Shown: one piece after another, positions 1 to 13,262 of the stretch
Numbering within the stretch: the first letter of the stretch is position 1
Layout: every line of letters starts with the position of its first letter
Origin: Litoditis marina
Lineage: Eukaryota > Nematoda > Chromadorea > Rhabditida > Rhabditidae
Assembly: GCA_964036275.1 (NCBI GenBank)
Contig: OZ038440.1
Span: forward strand, 2,418,001 to 2,482,000
Length of the DNA: 64,000 nt
Direction of reading: 5' to 3'
Position numbers and translations under genes: made by a program
The notes under the pieces: generated by a model
What the model saw: the letters and a program-made list of their open reading frames with translations, nothing else
What the model was told of the DNA's origin: nothing
Database searches by the model: none

Positions 1-3000
1 GCGCACATGTCATCGATTCCAGAGCTTGGCCGATATGTGCACTAATAGCGCAGTGGTTAGCGCCCTGCTAGGAAATATTTTGCTCGCAGATTCGATTCCG
101 ACCAGAGACGGAAGTTAATATATTTGGCACCCACTATACAACTACTACCTCTAGGCACTAGGCGGTACTTTTCTGTTCATTTTTTTGAGTATGAGCACTA
201 CAGCGAAAGAATAGTATCTTGGGTAGCAAAACTATTTTCAAACTATATTAGGTTATTCTATTTGAACAAAATATAATTGTGTCACTAAGACTTTTGGATG
301 GTGAACCCAGAACCGTCTTGAATCAGGGTTGAAACGGTTTCGAGTACATCTCTTACTGCGCACATTAACATAATCATATTTTCAAACTGTACCTTCACAC
401 ATGTTTCGGAAACTAGGTGATCGTTTGGTTCACCCTTCGCCCATGCTGTATACACCAGTCGATTACCATCAGTCCAGCGGTGTTTACTATCGAGAAGTCC
501 AATCCAAGGTTGGTTATCCCAATGGTGTACCCCACCAATTCTCGCGAGACCTTGAACAGAGTACGTATGCTAGAAGATCCCGGCACCTTCATCCCATCTC
601 TTACATCCCGGCGGAATGTAAGAGCAGAGAAACAGCGTGTGTTTGAGGAGATGCAGGATGGAATGTAGGTGCCGGGATCTTCTAGCATACGTACTCCAGA
701 ACCAATAAAATACTGTGACTCAGACTCAGACTCAAAAAGAAGATTTTACCTAGCACCTGGCGTAGTGAAAATCCAAAGCAAACTTGAGTTCAACTCTTGT
801 AGATTTTCCTAATTTTTCTATGATTCGTAATTGCTACGGTACATCTTTGTAGGGTCGCATTAGGTTCGAGCGAGATTTTGTCAGTCTCTCTCAAGCTATA
901 TGCCGTGTGCATTCTAAATGATAACTATTAAATGAGCTGTTCATTCATACACATAGTCCGATTCCTGGCTAACCAACAGAAACTCGCGTTGATCAGGTAG
1001 TAACGATTAGGTCGGCAAAGCGAGAAGCGCACTCTTCAAGATCCGGTTCTATTTTCACTATTATTAACTTATTTTTAGGCGAAAGGTGAACGGCTACATG
1101 TCTCATATCTATTCTGATGAGTCATCTTCGTCACGTAGTGACCTAAAAAAGGACACAGAGTCTACAAACCGTGTAGGAATTGATTTTCTGCCGCCGACAT
1201 AATGGACGCAAGATGTCCCCCTTCTCTCACACAGGCTGCCTCGGCTTGCGGTTGTGTCACCAAACCAGTTCGGAAGTGCTGTGAAAGTGTTGCATAAAAA
1301 TTCCGTGTATTTAGTGTGTTACACCCGGGAACATTAGTAGTTTACGGAGATGTTCTTCTAATGTATGTTCCTTGTTACGAAAAAAACATTTACAATTGTC
1401 GTTTAAAGGAGGACTGAAAGGAATGTGGAAACTCGGTTCGCTCAGTTCGCGCGCTCTAATGCGAATAAGGCAGACAGACGCAGACGACCAGGGCCGACCG
1501 GGCAGGCAATCAGATTTAAAATTCTTGCTCGAATATTTTCTTTTCTTTTCAAATTTCGTTGTTATTTGATGTTTCTTTTATGTTTTATGTATGTTTCAGT
1601 TCAAAAATGTTGCAAAGGGTTGAGTTACTTGTTTCTCCCAGTGAAACACCGGTGCCTAACGAAAACCGGCTGACTTTTTTTTTTACAATGTTCGGAGATA
1701 ACTTACGGACGGCAGTTGTTCAGATTTTTCTCTTTTGCTAAAAAGATTGGCGTAGATTTGTTCGTGAGGTGGATGAGTAGTGTTTTTTTATAATCCACCC
1801 GGTTTTTTGTGATGAGAGGGAGGGTCCGGTTTCGTAATGATTGAGGTTCAATCAGCCTTTCAAAATGTTCAACTCTTAATCTGTAGTGATTTTCTAGTTG
1901 TTCTGTTAGGTTCTGGCTCACTGCGTTCCATTTTATTCGAAGTTCTTGAAATCTCTTACTTATTGCGTTACTTTCAGGTCTCAGCCTATGGACGAGCACG
2001 GAAATTGCAGATTTCGGATTAGTTCACGAATGTCGTTATCGAAAGACAATTTTCCTCACTTCTCTCTCAGGTTCGCTTTATATTATATATTTTTGTTACT
2101 TCGTTCTTCTTATGACTATCACTATATTAATTATTATAAATGTTGTATAATTCTAAAGAAGGAGTGCGATTAGTCTTTTTTTAAAATTCAGCCATCCAGA
2201 CAGCAACCAACAGGTTTATTTTTCAAGACTAGTTAATTTTACCATATGAATGTATGCCAATCACTTTTGTTGATCGGTTTTATGATTTTTGTGGTAACTC
2301 TAAACGACTAGCGACTAGCACATCCCTTTTTCAATATTCAGCAGCTGCTGTCGTCGGTAAATCTGTCTCTAGCGGCAATTCGTTCTCTGATCATCATTTT
2401 CCCTTTGTGGTAGCCGTATCTTTTATGCCATCTGAGTAAGAGTATGTTGGTGACCAGTAATCTTTTATGTGAATTGAACATTTGAGAACTGTTCCGCCTA
2501 ACCCGAAATTTGGGTTTTCCTGTGTTTTGTTCTCAGCTCACACCACTTGTATAGAGTTGGCCGTTTAGCCGTGTAGTGGAACAAATGCCAAATTGCTAAG
2601 TTTTGCGGTCTCGCGAATAGGAGAGCATACTGAGCGCACAGATGCATGGTCAGGATTGATTATATGATTCAGTGGTATAATGTAAAATCTATTTCAGAAC
2701 CCCTATCATTTCACTATGAAGGAGAAGGAGACGTCCTAGCTACTTTTGTGCGTTGACGTGAAATGTCTTATTTCCCCCATTGATGGTTACTAATCGCGGA
2801 TATGGCTTGGTCATGTGAAAGGTAAGTCAATTCACTGCTATTGTGGATTCCACATCTAATATCAAATAACACAAGCACATTTCCAGTTTGGTTTTGTTTC
2901 AAGAAATATTATGTTTCCGTCCTTTGTTCCGTACTTTCGTTGAACAATGTAAGCTCAGTAAACTAAAAAAAACGGGTCCCTTATATCTGGGTTTTCATCG

Positions 3001-5565
3001 AGAGTTTACTCAAGGGCCGACTGTCGATTGAAAATCAAATAGTTTCCGGCTGCCCTTATGAAAAATATATGTAGTTTGCCTAATTAGTTACACTATTACA
3101 AGGCCAGTTGGTGAAATTTTTTTCAGGCACCAGGCTACCTTTGAATTTTGAATGGGTAGTAAGTGGGTAAGCTATTCCATAAAATAGACGGAACAAAGAG
3201 TTTTCTGTTAGTGAGTGTTACTTACGTCATGAAAAAACTGTTGTAGCAATAAATGTCCTATATTTCAGAGGTACTCATTCGCAAGAGTTTTATTCAAATC
3301 CCGAAGATGCTGTTTTCTGTCTACTGCGCGCTACAATTATGTGGTTGAAATTGGGAATAACACTGACTTGAAGTTGATAAAAGGTAAGTTTATGTTCTTG
3401 AATGCTTGAATTTGAATCTGAATCTTACCCAAATGCATGCACGGAACTCTTGAACTAATTTCACTCTTTCATTTTGCTTTGGCTATTTGGGAATCGGAAG
3501 CGCTGAGTTTTCGATGTGGACTAGGATGTGATATGATCTTTTCTTTACCGTAGTGGTTGCCTTCCGGATATACCATACTGACGTAAACTTACTACTATAC
3601 GAAGATACCTTTGAGTTTTGAGGCTTCAATCGTATTGAAAAATTAATATGTGCTCTTCGACCTAATGCGGCAGAACATTTCGGGAACCTCCCGTTCTGGC
3701 TAACGATGAAATAAAACGTCACTAATTTGGTTCTATTGTTTCTTAGTACAACTTATTGGCAGTCTTTTTTTCCGTCACGTGGCGCCATCACAAATTGAGT
3801 GGAATGAACAATACATGTATTTGACGAACTTATGTATGAGTATTTCAGGGTTTTATTATTTAGTTTCTGCCGAACTAATGTGTATGCATTCTAGGGTTTT
3901 GTCGTCCAATCGAGGTGCATGAAGTTCATTTTATTTTGGAGCCTTGGTCGTCTAACACCATGTACCATGCATGTTCAACTGGCCACAATCATTGTTTTCT
4001 TCGTCGGATCTGGTAGTGGGTGGTTCTTCATTCATCAATTGTCATTGTAACATATCTTTATATAATTTTTCGTTCATTTATTTGGCTATATTTGCTGTCT
4101 TCAGACAATTCTACCATTTTCACTTTGTATTGTGAAAATATGAGTATACTGTATATATTTATCTCTATATTTATTAAAAAAAATAACATATTTGTTCATG
4201 TGCTCTTCAGAGTACTACTCACGTACATAAAAAAACACGATTTGCGTGTGATTGTAATATTGAAATGTTTAGATATTGTTATAGATGTTTAGATATTCTT
4301 ATAGATACAAATGATGTTGAACAAAATGAGTTTTTGCTTTCTTAGAATGTTGTTATAAAATATTGATTGGAACCATTTCTCTGAATGACAAATAAACTAC
4401 GACTGTCACGTAATTTGGCGCCACCCCAGATGCCCTCTGCGTGTCTAACCTAGGTGAAATTTGACTAAAGTTACAAAAAAGAGCTTTATAGTTATTATCT
4501 CAGAAAGATATAGGTATAGACCGAGTTGTCTCAGTTTTCTCTATCATTTGAGTATTCCTTTCTGTCCACCTTTAAACAAAAATAAATGTTGAAAGATGTT
4601 CGAAAACTCAAAAATCAACTAACTTTATAGCAGTGCTCTTTGAACGAAGTCCAGCCCCCGGTGCACGGCAGTACGGCTGTAAAAGTCACTACTTTCGTTG
4701 TTGTAACAATTTGCCGAACACAATTGTCCGTACCTCAGTATAGTTCTTCCCATAAGTTTGCATAAATTTTCATACCATGAAGAAAAAAATTGCGAGAAAC
4801 TCCGACACTCGAGACCACTATCACTCTGCACTACACGATCTTTCATAATACCTCATTCACATAATTGGTTCAGTTTAACTCACTAGCGCTGATGAACTGA
4901 ATGAGCAGCAGGCAGACCTGTAAGAACTATTGTACTGAATGTTGAGAGATGCTGCGTTTCAACCAGTGCTAGAAGTCAGCCGTGTTGGTTTGAGAGCGTC
5001 TATCATACAGGCGTCTGACAGTAAGCATGTTCTTTCAGTAACAAACATCAATCCAAGAAGAATATTGGGTGAAGAAAGCATAGAAATACGCTCAGAGAAG
5101 ACTCAATTCCCACCGACACAACTTTGTTAGGTTTCATCCCCCCGTTTTTGATCTTGCCACCCATGTTCAGTTGTCGGACTACGGACTGCTCTACAATACG
5201 GAATGAGTTCGATTAGGATCGTGGCTGTTCGAAAGTTCCCGAAACTTGTTCTTTTTCCCTACCAACTTGCTCTTTTTCCCCGCCGAGAGCGTAGACTGAT
5301 CAGAAAGACACAGACTATGTTATATCCGTGCGCCCTATTTTATATCCGTGCTCTGAGAGCATAATTACAAAAACATTCACGTCAATCTTCTGTGACAACT
5401 GTGCAAACGAGAGATAGTTCGGGTAACTGCTGACAGATCACCCGAGAAAATCTGCGTCTCTCTGACCTGCACACTCCGTGGTCAAAGCCGCTACTGAAGT
5501 GGCTAGCTGTTGGGTAGGTTTTCCTTGTTTGTGCAGTAAACTAAACTCACCACAGTGACCCGCAT
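1..5565 (-). CDS. Secreted C-type lectin gene, leftmost array copy, 3' end outside window
   Basis: Minus-strand gene, partial at the left edge. Exons seen: 5551-5565 (MRVTV), 4884-4917 (VCLLLIQFISA; together a good signal peptide), 4624-4676 (start of lectin domain 1, CTGGWTSFKEHCYK), 1170-1278 (AEAACVREGGHLASIMSAAE) and 393-550 (DNQPWIGLLDSKHRW, then GEPND). Exon lengths 15, 34, 53 and 109 and all phases match the complete copies at 18551-28260 and 29633-38724. The EPN motif of calcium- and sugar-binding lectin domains is present. The next expected exon (FCPD...WND) is not in the window, so the gene must continue left. Intron 3 (1279-4623) is over 3 kb. The acceptor of the 393-550 exon is AAG instead of CAG and lies 8 bp from an inverted-repeat element, so splicing may be damaged. 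Function: secreted, probably carbohydrate-binding (family inference). Confidence 0.72.
30..165 (+). mobile_element. tRNA-derived SINE-like repeat
   Basis: A tRNA-like segment has an A box (TAGCGCAGTGGTTAGCGCC) and a B box resembling GATTCGATTCC, followed by a non-tRNA tail (GGAAGTTAATATATTTGGCAC). The same sequence occurs at 13110-13262 with a better B box. No acceptor-stem pairing is visible, so it is a tRNA-derived repeat and not a tRNA gene. Confidence 0.55.
559..696. mobile_element. Short inverted-repeat transposon (MITE)
   Basis: About 138 bp. The ends are near-perfect inverted repeats of roughly 29 bp (GTACGTATGCTAGAAGATCC at the left, its complement at the right). It sits 8 bp from the acceptor of the lectin exon at 393-550. 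A diverged relative lies at 27453-27608. Confidence 0.7.
1279..4623. other. Long intron of the leftmost lectin gene; no supported gene
   Basis: AT-rich sequence between two lectin exons. A minus-strand reading frame at 1703-1999 encodes a charged, helix-prone stretch (QELRIKWNAVSQNLTEQ...) that could be a transposon protein relict. It has no visible start, partner exon or recognisable motif. The plus-strand hydrophobic frame at 4020-4292 is AT-driven. Nothing else is convincing. Confidence 0.4.
4677..5550. repeat. Promoter/intron region with a sequence block repeated near 48.5 kb
   Basis: Positions about 5285-5520 (GAGAGCGTAGACTGATCAGA... to the GGCTAGCTGTTGGGTAGG block) recur at about 48470-48720. 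They are part of a larger duplicated segment that continues through the lectin 3' end (to about 6450, matching 49490). Confidence 0.55.
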
Positions 5566-6849
5566 TGTTTCTATCGTATCCAGTAGCCGCGATAGGTACG
5601 ATATTGTTTAGATTTCTGGCTTGTGAAGCTTATATCGTGTGAAATTATTGAGTGTATGCAACCGGGTCGTTAAAACGTGGCTCCCGTTCTCTGAGACATA
5701 AAAACCGAATGTATCGCCTTCAAACAGAAAAACTTCCCCCAAATAGTCAATAAACACAGAGGGTTCAAATTCAACGACTTTAAATCAAATTCTCACCATC
5801 ATTCAATAAAAAAAACAGAGCAGTTTTTGTGTCACCTGATTGATGATAAAAAGTACTTCGGAACTTTTTTTTACGTTTTTCATCACGACGATCTCTTGTT
5901 TGTAGGGTGATAACGAAAAACATAACGAACAAGAGCAAACACTATTTCCAACATATTTCATTCGCAAAATTTAACAGTTGTTTTTGTGTCGATTCAATGT
6001 TGATCCCCACTCACTCTGGAAGATAAAAATAATCAAAGGAAATTCAGGGAATATAGGAGTTGTAGTAGGACTAGGTTTCGTAATCACTGTTAAGTTGTCA
6101 CAGTAAATAGGTCTTGCGAAACCGCAATAGAATAAGTGAAGTCAATTGTTGTCTAGTCGTACGTTGAATAATAATGTAAAATGCAAAATACTGTACATCT
6201 TTTGATGTACGTAGAGAAATGGTACAATTCCTCCATTAAAGTAACAACGCTATGATGTGCTATGTCACATATACATTCAACAAGCAGTATACCGTTCTTG
6301 GTCGGAGTGGCAGAATACGGGCTTTCCGCACGACGATGACAAATGTAGTAGTTTCTGCAAAAGATTGTATTTTCTGAATTCAAACATTGAATGTGAGCGA
6401 GCTCTTTTTTCGATAAAGTACGCATCAGGACAGACATATTAGTGTTTTACTTTTTTCATCAATATGTATCAAAGTATTAATAGTCGTGAATCTGGGGTAC
6501 ATACATTGCATGTACATTGCATCCGATATCGAAATATTCCAGAAACTCTCAACAAAGTAGGTACGATACTCATGCCTACTCACCACTCAACTCACAGTAC
6601 CTAAATCACCTACTCATGGGTGTCAATTCCCACTCACCGGTCCTGGATTGCTGCCACATCTTCATAGCCAAAAATCCCAGTTCGTTCGTTCGAGAGAGTA
6701 GATGCCACCGACTTCTCAGGCAACACTGAAAGAGATTTGTGAGTTTCAATGATCAACAAGTTTGATTATGAAAAGACCTGTTTTGTGTTGTGTTGATTGG
6801 GATAACCGACCAAGACTTTATATAGGTTTGCTATCCTCAACAAAAGCCT

Positions 6850-7880
6850 ATACCTTTTCCACCCCTTGTCTCATTCCATTCCACCCCTTGTCTCATCCCA
6901 CCCCTTGTCTCGGTCGTGTGAGGTGACCCCTCTCGATTGATTGATATGCCGTCCCCTCGTCCAAAAATGGTACCACTTCGAACCCATTTTCCACCATTTT
7001 GAGTGAAATAAACGCTCTCAACACCAAGTTTGACACTATCATTCAGTCTATTCCCACTATTATTCAATCCGAGATGCAGCGGTTCCATGATCGTCGATGC
7101 CTCATTATCTACGGTCTTCCCGAAGATGACAGAAAAAGTGAACTCTATCTTTAATTTGGTTTCTATTTCTCCTTCTTCCATCACTATTTTTTACCGTTTG
7201 GGAAAGTATCGTCAAGATAAATCCCCTCGTCCACTCAAAGTTTTCATCAAAGAATATGTTTCTTTTCCACGTCTAATTGATCTAGCCGAAACCATGAAAC
7301 GTGATTTTTCATTATCAACTTTCCATGTTCGCAAGTTCGAGACTCCGGAGCAGCGAAGGGCCGGATTCCTCGCCAGACAAGCCAAACGAGATGCCACCGA
7401 CGCTGTTCTGACCACACTACAAACTACACCCATCCTCGCGCAGAAGGAAGAAATTGTTGCCGAAACTGCAATGCATGTGGATAGTCCTCTAGAGGTACCT
7501 AGATCTGTATCAAGTTCTTTCCTCCAACATTGTGAGACCCGAATAGACCCATACACATCTTCTCGTTCTGTTGACCACGATATTGTATCTATGCATGGAG
7601 AATTATGCTCTCGTTTCGACAAAATGATCAACGATCTTGCTACTTTAAATAATGGTGGTTGATTATATTATAATCACCTAATTTTCATTTTGCTTATTTT
7701 TTTACGTTCCCATGTACTTTTCTGTAGCTGACCTATTATGATTCGTTGATATTATTGATTTTATGTTCCCCTTGTTTGTAGGTAGAGTATTGCTGCTCTA
7801 CCCCTTAGGGGTCCACGTTTTTCGTGATTTGTGTTGTTTTTTCAAATACACATTCATTAATAAACCTTATATACCTATAC
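6850..7880 (+). mobile_element. Truncated LINE fragment with ORF1-like protein and 3' UTR
   Basis: Plus-strand insertion in a lectin intron (between exons 8057-8179 and 6638-6725). One frame reads RRCLIIYGLPEDDRKSE (about 7095-7145) and then stops. A second frame, from about 7175 to 7662, reads FYRLGKYRQDKSPRPLKVF and ETPEQRRAGFLARQAKRDAT. This pair of motifs is typical of the RRM-type ORF1 of nematode non-LTR retrotransposons. The frame change and stop between them show that the copy is broken. No endonuclease or reverse transcriptase follows; an apparent 3' tail with AATAAA-like sequence lies near 7855. Confidence 0.65.
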
Positions 7881-10800
7881 AGTGTTTGTTGTTCTAAATA
7901 ATAGTGTTTGTACTTTAGTCCTGTGGTTTGACGGTACTCACGACATGGGTCATGCCGTGAACAGAGATCAAACTACAACTATGAATTGGTACATTCCATA
8001 ATTCCAGTTGAGATTTTGAATTGAATCAACCTAGCGGATATTGATAACAATCTTACCATCCTTGATATTTTCCCATCTGAAGAAGTCAACTACTGATCCG
8101 TCGTAGTTGGACCAAACTTTGTCATCTCTGGAGCTACCAAGCCAGAATGCTTTAATTGCAGAAGTGAAAGTCAGGGCGCCTGGTAACAATTGAATGATGG
8201 ATTGACGTGAATTCATAACGTGTAGATGGGTTTTGACTATAGTGGCCAGTAAATTGTACCATTATGTGGGACTGTTACAGCCACCGCCCTATTATATTAT
8301 GATAGAAAGTCAATAATTTTCAATCTTTCAATCGAAGCGAAAGTCTCGTTTGATCGTCACTGACATCTGTTTAACAGCGTATGACAGTTCACTTTTCGGA
8401 AAAGGTGGTACCACCAATGTAGCTTACTCAGTGCTTTCTGAATATCTTCATCGCTGTGAGGCACAAACAGGTAACTATTCGATTTGGAACACTCGTACTT
8501 TGCTTCGTTCCACGTCTTTTCTGGAAGAAAAATACTTTTTTTCTTAAGTTGGGAGAGTCTTCACAACTTGTCTTGCATTATTGTCAAAAAATATCTAACG
8601 TGAACCATTTTTATACGATTGGACAGAAATGAGATCCTGAGTGCCAGATGGAAGCACACTTGACGATTAAAATGCTAACCTTTATTCCTCCATAAAAAGT
8701 ACTATTCTAATTAATGATCTTCTCATGTTCTTATTATTATTAAACAATGAATGAAAACTAGTATACCAATTGTTACAGTACAAGCTTCTGTAGTGATATC
8801 TGTACAAGTGATGAATTGTCTTTATAGCTGTAAGCGTGTAGAACGGATAAGTATAATTTCGCTGATTCACATCTTTTTCATATTGGTGTGCTACATCAAA
8901 TAACGTGGAAACAACATGTTAACTTGCGAATAAGTATTTTCTCACTCTCTTGCCCTAGCTCGAAGCAGTCATTTCCAACCGACACAGCATTGTTACAGAA
9001 CCGCTGTGGTCCTGTAAAACAAACATTCTTTCCAAAACAAAAAAAAAATCGTAAAAACTTACTGATTGATTCAATAATGAAAATAAAAAAAAACTAAAAT
9101 GGTATAACAAATGGTTTTCAACCGGAATTCGCAGAAAACACTCACCAAAAGCGCAGATGTTTCCACGAGCAGTGTGCACTGTTTCGCCCTGAAACACCAA
9201 AGCAGATTTGTACTTCATGGTTTACTCACCAGGTTCTCATAAACTATTTTTCAAATCATATCACTCTCGGGCGACATTTGATCATGATGGATTCTCCTGA
9301 TACCCTGGTGTCATCTTGGGTCTCTCGTTTTGCGTCTAGTTTCCATTACTTCTATTCCCATGAGTTTAGGAGCTGAATTATACTGTATGTTAAAAGAAAA
9401 GGTCAAGACCCTATAATGTAGATAATACTGAGTACGGCCTCTAGAGGTGTTCTCAGAAATGGCTTAACAATTTATGCATATTACGTGTACTAGTCGTTTG
9501 TTTGTTCTTACGTCTTACCCTCAACAGAACTCGGTGTTTCCTTAGTCCTCTTTCAGTCTCTGAATCTGGTTTCTGATGCACAAACGGTGTTGAGAATTGG
9601 ATAGACGAACATGACTGATCACTTCTGATGTAGCAGGTGAGCTAAACTATCATGATATAGAAAGAATATCAATTGAACAAATTTAGGAAATCAGTCGAAA
9701 ACAAATTTATGTCTTTGGTTTGTCGAAATTGAAAGTTTCAGAATTTTTTCACGAAACTACTTTTGTTATTGGGATAGAAAGCGATGATATTGATGCCAAC
9801 GTTTTCGTGATGAGTATGTTTTTCTTTATCCATGACGTTTCCTGTATACTTTCAAGAAGAGTTCGTAGCAACAAACCATATCTTCAACATAGTCTTCAGC
9901 TATAAACACAACTTACTGTTTTCTCCTCGAAGTACGAAAAGTAAGCCGCGTGTTCACATTTTGCTCGAGATCCATCTACTGTAAGTAGAATATAGATTGT
10001 TAAAAACAAATGTACTCTACGAAAATGATCTTTGTACATGGTTGTTTATAACGTTAAAATTGATCGATAGAACAATAGAACTTTTCCAGTTGTTATTCTT
10101 TCTAGCTGTTCACAGTGTCCGTGGAACTATCCTTGACGTTTCCTGTATACTCTCATAAAAAAAAGAGTCCGTTTCGACAGACCATATTTCCAATTTAGTG
10201 AACGTCTGAAAACCCACCACTAGACACAGGTGGTAGAGGTGGTAGTACAACCTCCGGTACTGGTGGCGGAGGAGCCGGTTTCTTGCAGATGTGGCGCTTC
10301 GAAGGCGCATTACAAGGGCAATCATTCCAAATGCCAGTTTTTCCACCATAAGTACGAGTCACAGGATCGGGGCAAAACTGTAAGTTACCAAGAAAACATT
10401 AAAAAACCAAGTTCAGAACATGCACGGTAAATAATTTAACCGTTTCCGATTTCCATCTTCCAGTCATAATCTATTAGGATAGCTTTTGCGATCTATTTGA
10501 CTATGTGGCTTTGAACAAAGTGGTCGGACAATGGCGAGATTGTTCAGGTAAAAGAAGCATTTTTGTGTGACTTTGCTTCGGTAGGAGCTTGCGCAGTTGG
10601 GTTGCGTTGCGAACACGAATACAACTTCTTTCGACGGTAACTTTCAATTATCAGGGATTTTTTTCACCTTCACACAACACTCTTTGTTGAGGTCGTTCGG
10701 TTCTCCCGGTGCCCAGGCTGTGTAGTTGACTTGATTTCCGTCAAGCCAGCGAGCTCCAATTCTCCCTTCCATTAGTCCGATCCAAGGTTGATCATCGAAA

Positions 10801-13109
10801 TTGCGAATTGATCCAATTTTCGTTAGACCTGGTTTGAGCTTAAATTGAAAAAAGAAAGATTCTCTATCAATCAATGTCCAGGAGATCAGTACGGGGACGG
10901 CATTATCGATGCACGTAGTTCACCTCTAAATCAACTCATTTGTAGATTAGCTCAAAGAATTCGAGTGTACGAAGAGCTTGTGAAATATTCGAAATGTAAC
11001 CAACGGTGAAGGAACTCGTTTTCTGCCGCTGACATAATGGAGGCGAGATGTCCTCCTTCTCGCACACAGGCTGCCTCAGCTGCTGGTTGGTTCATCAAGC
11101 CAGTACGGAATTGCTGTGGAAATTCGAATGTCAACAAGGTTATATAATATAAACATTTATGAATCACGGGTTTGGTCCACAACTCACCTTGTAACAATGT
11201 TCTTCGAACCTGATTCAATCACCAGCACATGCTCTTGGATCTAAAAAACCAAAATTTCTCAAACCTACGAAAATTTTGAACCAACCAATTTTTCAAACTA
11301 TCACTATTACCAAAAACTCGGCAGGGTAAACTCAATTGATATATATTTCCCCCTTACTGTCACTGTCAGTTAGTGTTATACCTGGTATTGGGGATTTTTC
11401 GCAGAGGTGGCGTCGCGAAGGCGAACTGCAAGGGCAGTCATTCCAAACTCCAGTTCTGCCGCCATAAGCACGAGTCACGGGATCGGGACAAAACTGTAAA
11501 TTACCAAGAAAACACTAAAAAACCGAGTTCAGAACAAAAAACCGAGTTCAGAACACGGTAAATATAGGATAGCTTTTGCGATCTATTTGTCTATGAAGTT
11601 TGACACAAATTCCTACTAGAGAGTACGTCCATTAACGATATTCATGATCAAGGATGGCTCTCACTTTTACACAACATTCTTCAACTTTTGGAGATAAACT
11701 TTCAATTATCAGGGATGTTTTTCACCTTCACACAACACTCTTTGATGAGGTCGTTCGGTTCCCCCGGTGCCCATGATGTGTAGTTGACTGGATCTCCGTC
11801 AATCCAGCGAGTTCTACTCGTTCCTTCCAGAAGCCCGATCCAAGGTTGATTTAAAAAATCGTGAACTCCTCCGATTGCCGCAAAACCTAATAATCATTGA
11901 AGTTTTTAGATGAAAATTTTCCACGTGATGCATGTGTGCTCAAAGTTTAGGGCAACTGTGAGTATTAAACTTCGGTGAGCTGTGTGCAGACGCATCCAGT
12001 GTATGAAATTATTAGTTCGAAACATTATTTCAGATGAATCATGATTATTGGTATGTAGTACATGTGTAAGTTTCATTATACGTTCATCACAACAACGTTT
12101 GCTGTCAGACAAACCACGAAGGAACTCGTTTTCTTCCGCCGATGTGATCGAAGCCAAATGTCCACCGTGTCTCCTACAGTTTGCCTCAGCTGCTGGTTGA
12201 CCAAGCGAACTAGTACGGAATTGCTGCAACATGTACAGCGAAAACGTGCAGAAAACGTATTTGTACTTGGAACACTTAGCAATGATACAATGTTCGTTCG
12301 TGTATTTGACTTAATCACTGTTCAGTAGTATAACGCTATAATGCTGTCTAGTAGCATATATGCATATAAGCGCATAACAGGGGGCTGATATGCCCTTCTC
12401 CTGTCATCTCATTATTCCTACATTTTGTTGACATTTTGTTGAAAAATTGTTGAAATGCACGTGTTAACTCGCAAATATATTAATCATTCTAAGCATGATT
12501 TCGATCCGACTAGCGATGACCATGAAGCATCTCATAGCAAACTCAACAGTTCTAATTGAGCGGAACATAAAAAAAAACGTATACTGTTTGTATATGTCAC
12601 CACAGTTTTCGAACATCCAGTGATCGAATGGAAATTCCGTATTCTTCCGATCTCTTCTCAAATTTTCAGCATTATCATTTTTAATATCTAAAATCATCGT
12701 GGTAGAGAATTTGGATGGGTGGTACAAATATGCCTTTATTGTTGAATAGACTTACTCTATAACATTTATTGTTGAATAGCGTCCAGTCGGGGCCACAACC
12801 AATTTCATCTAAAAAGTCAAACACCGTTCTCTCACTTTTGTACTATATCATTATGAAGTCAGAGTTCTGTAGGTATTATCTGAACTATTGCCTCCAATGG
12901 AAACGAAGAAGTGAAATCACATAACTTAAAAAATGATAGAAATCTCTCATAGCTTGCTGACAGCATTTTAGCCTAGAGCTAATCAGAAATTCTGAGTGTA
13001 GTGTATATGGACGCATAAAACAGAAATCATGATCGTTTACAATGACGATCTATCGTAAAAGTGGTATAGTCATTGCCAATGGAAAGGCGGCAGGGATACT
13101 GTGTATCTC

Positions 13110-13262
13110 ACTTTCCGCTGTGTACGCACACATGTCGTCGATTCCAAAGCTTGCCAGTTATGTGCCCTGATAGCGCAGGGGTTAGCGCCCTGCTACAAAC
13201 TTGTGCTCGCAGGTTCGATCCCGGCCAGAGACAGAAATTAATGAATTCGGCACTCACAGTAG
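13110..13262 (+). mobile_element. tRNA-derived SINE-like repeat
   Basis: The segment has an A box (TAGCGCAGGGGTTAGCGCC) and a perfect B box (GGTTCGATCCC), with the same 5' leader (CACATGTCGTCGATTCCA) and 3' tail as the copy at 30-165. It lies in intron 2 of the 6-14 kb lectin copy. Confidence 0.6.

Noticed and set aside
1703..1999. 98-codon minus-strand charged, helix-like frame
   Set aside because: No ATG, partner exon or known motif; kept only as a note in the intron entry as a possible transposon relict.
4020..4292. 90-codon hydrophobic plus-strand frame
   Set aside because: Very AT-rich with T-driven hydrophobicity, no splice partners, and inside a lectin intron on the opposite strand.
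7212..7631. 139-codon minus-strand frame
   Set aside because: Antisense shadow of the LINE ORF1 fragment, whose plus-strand motifs are convincing.
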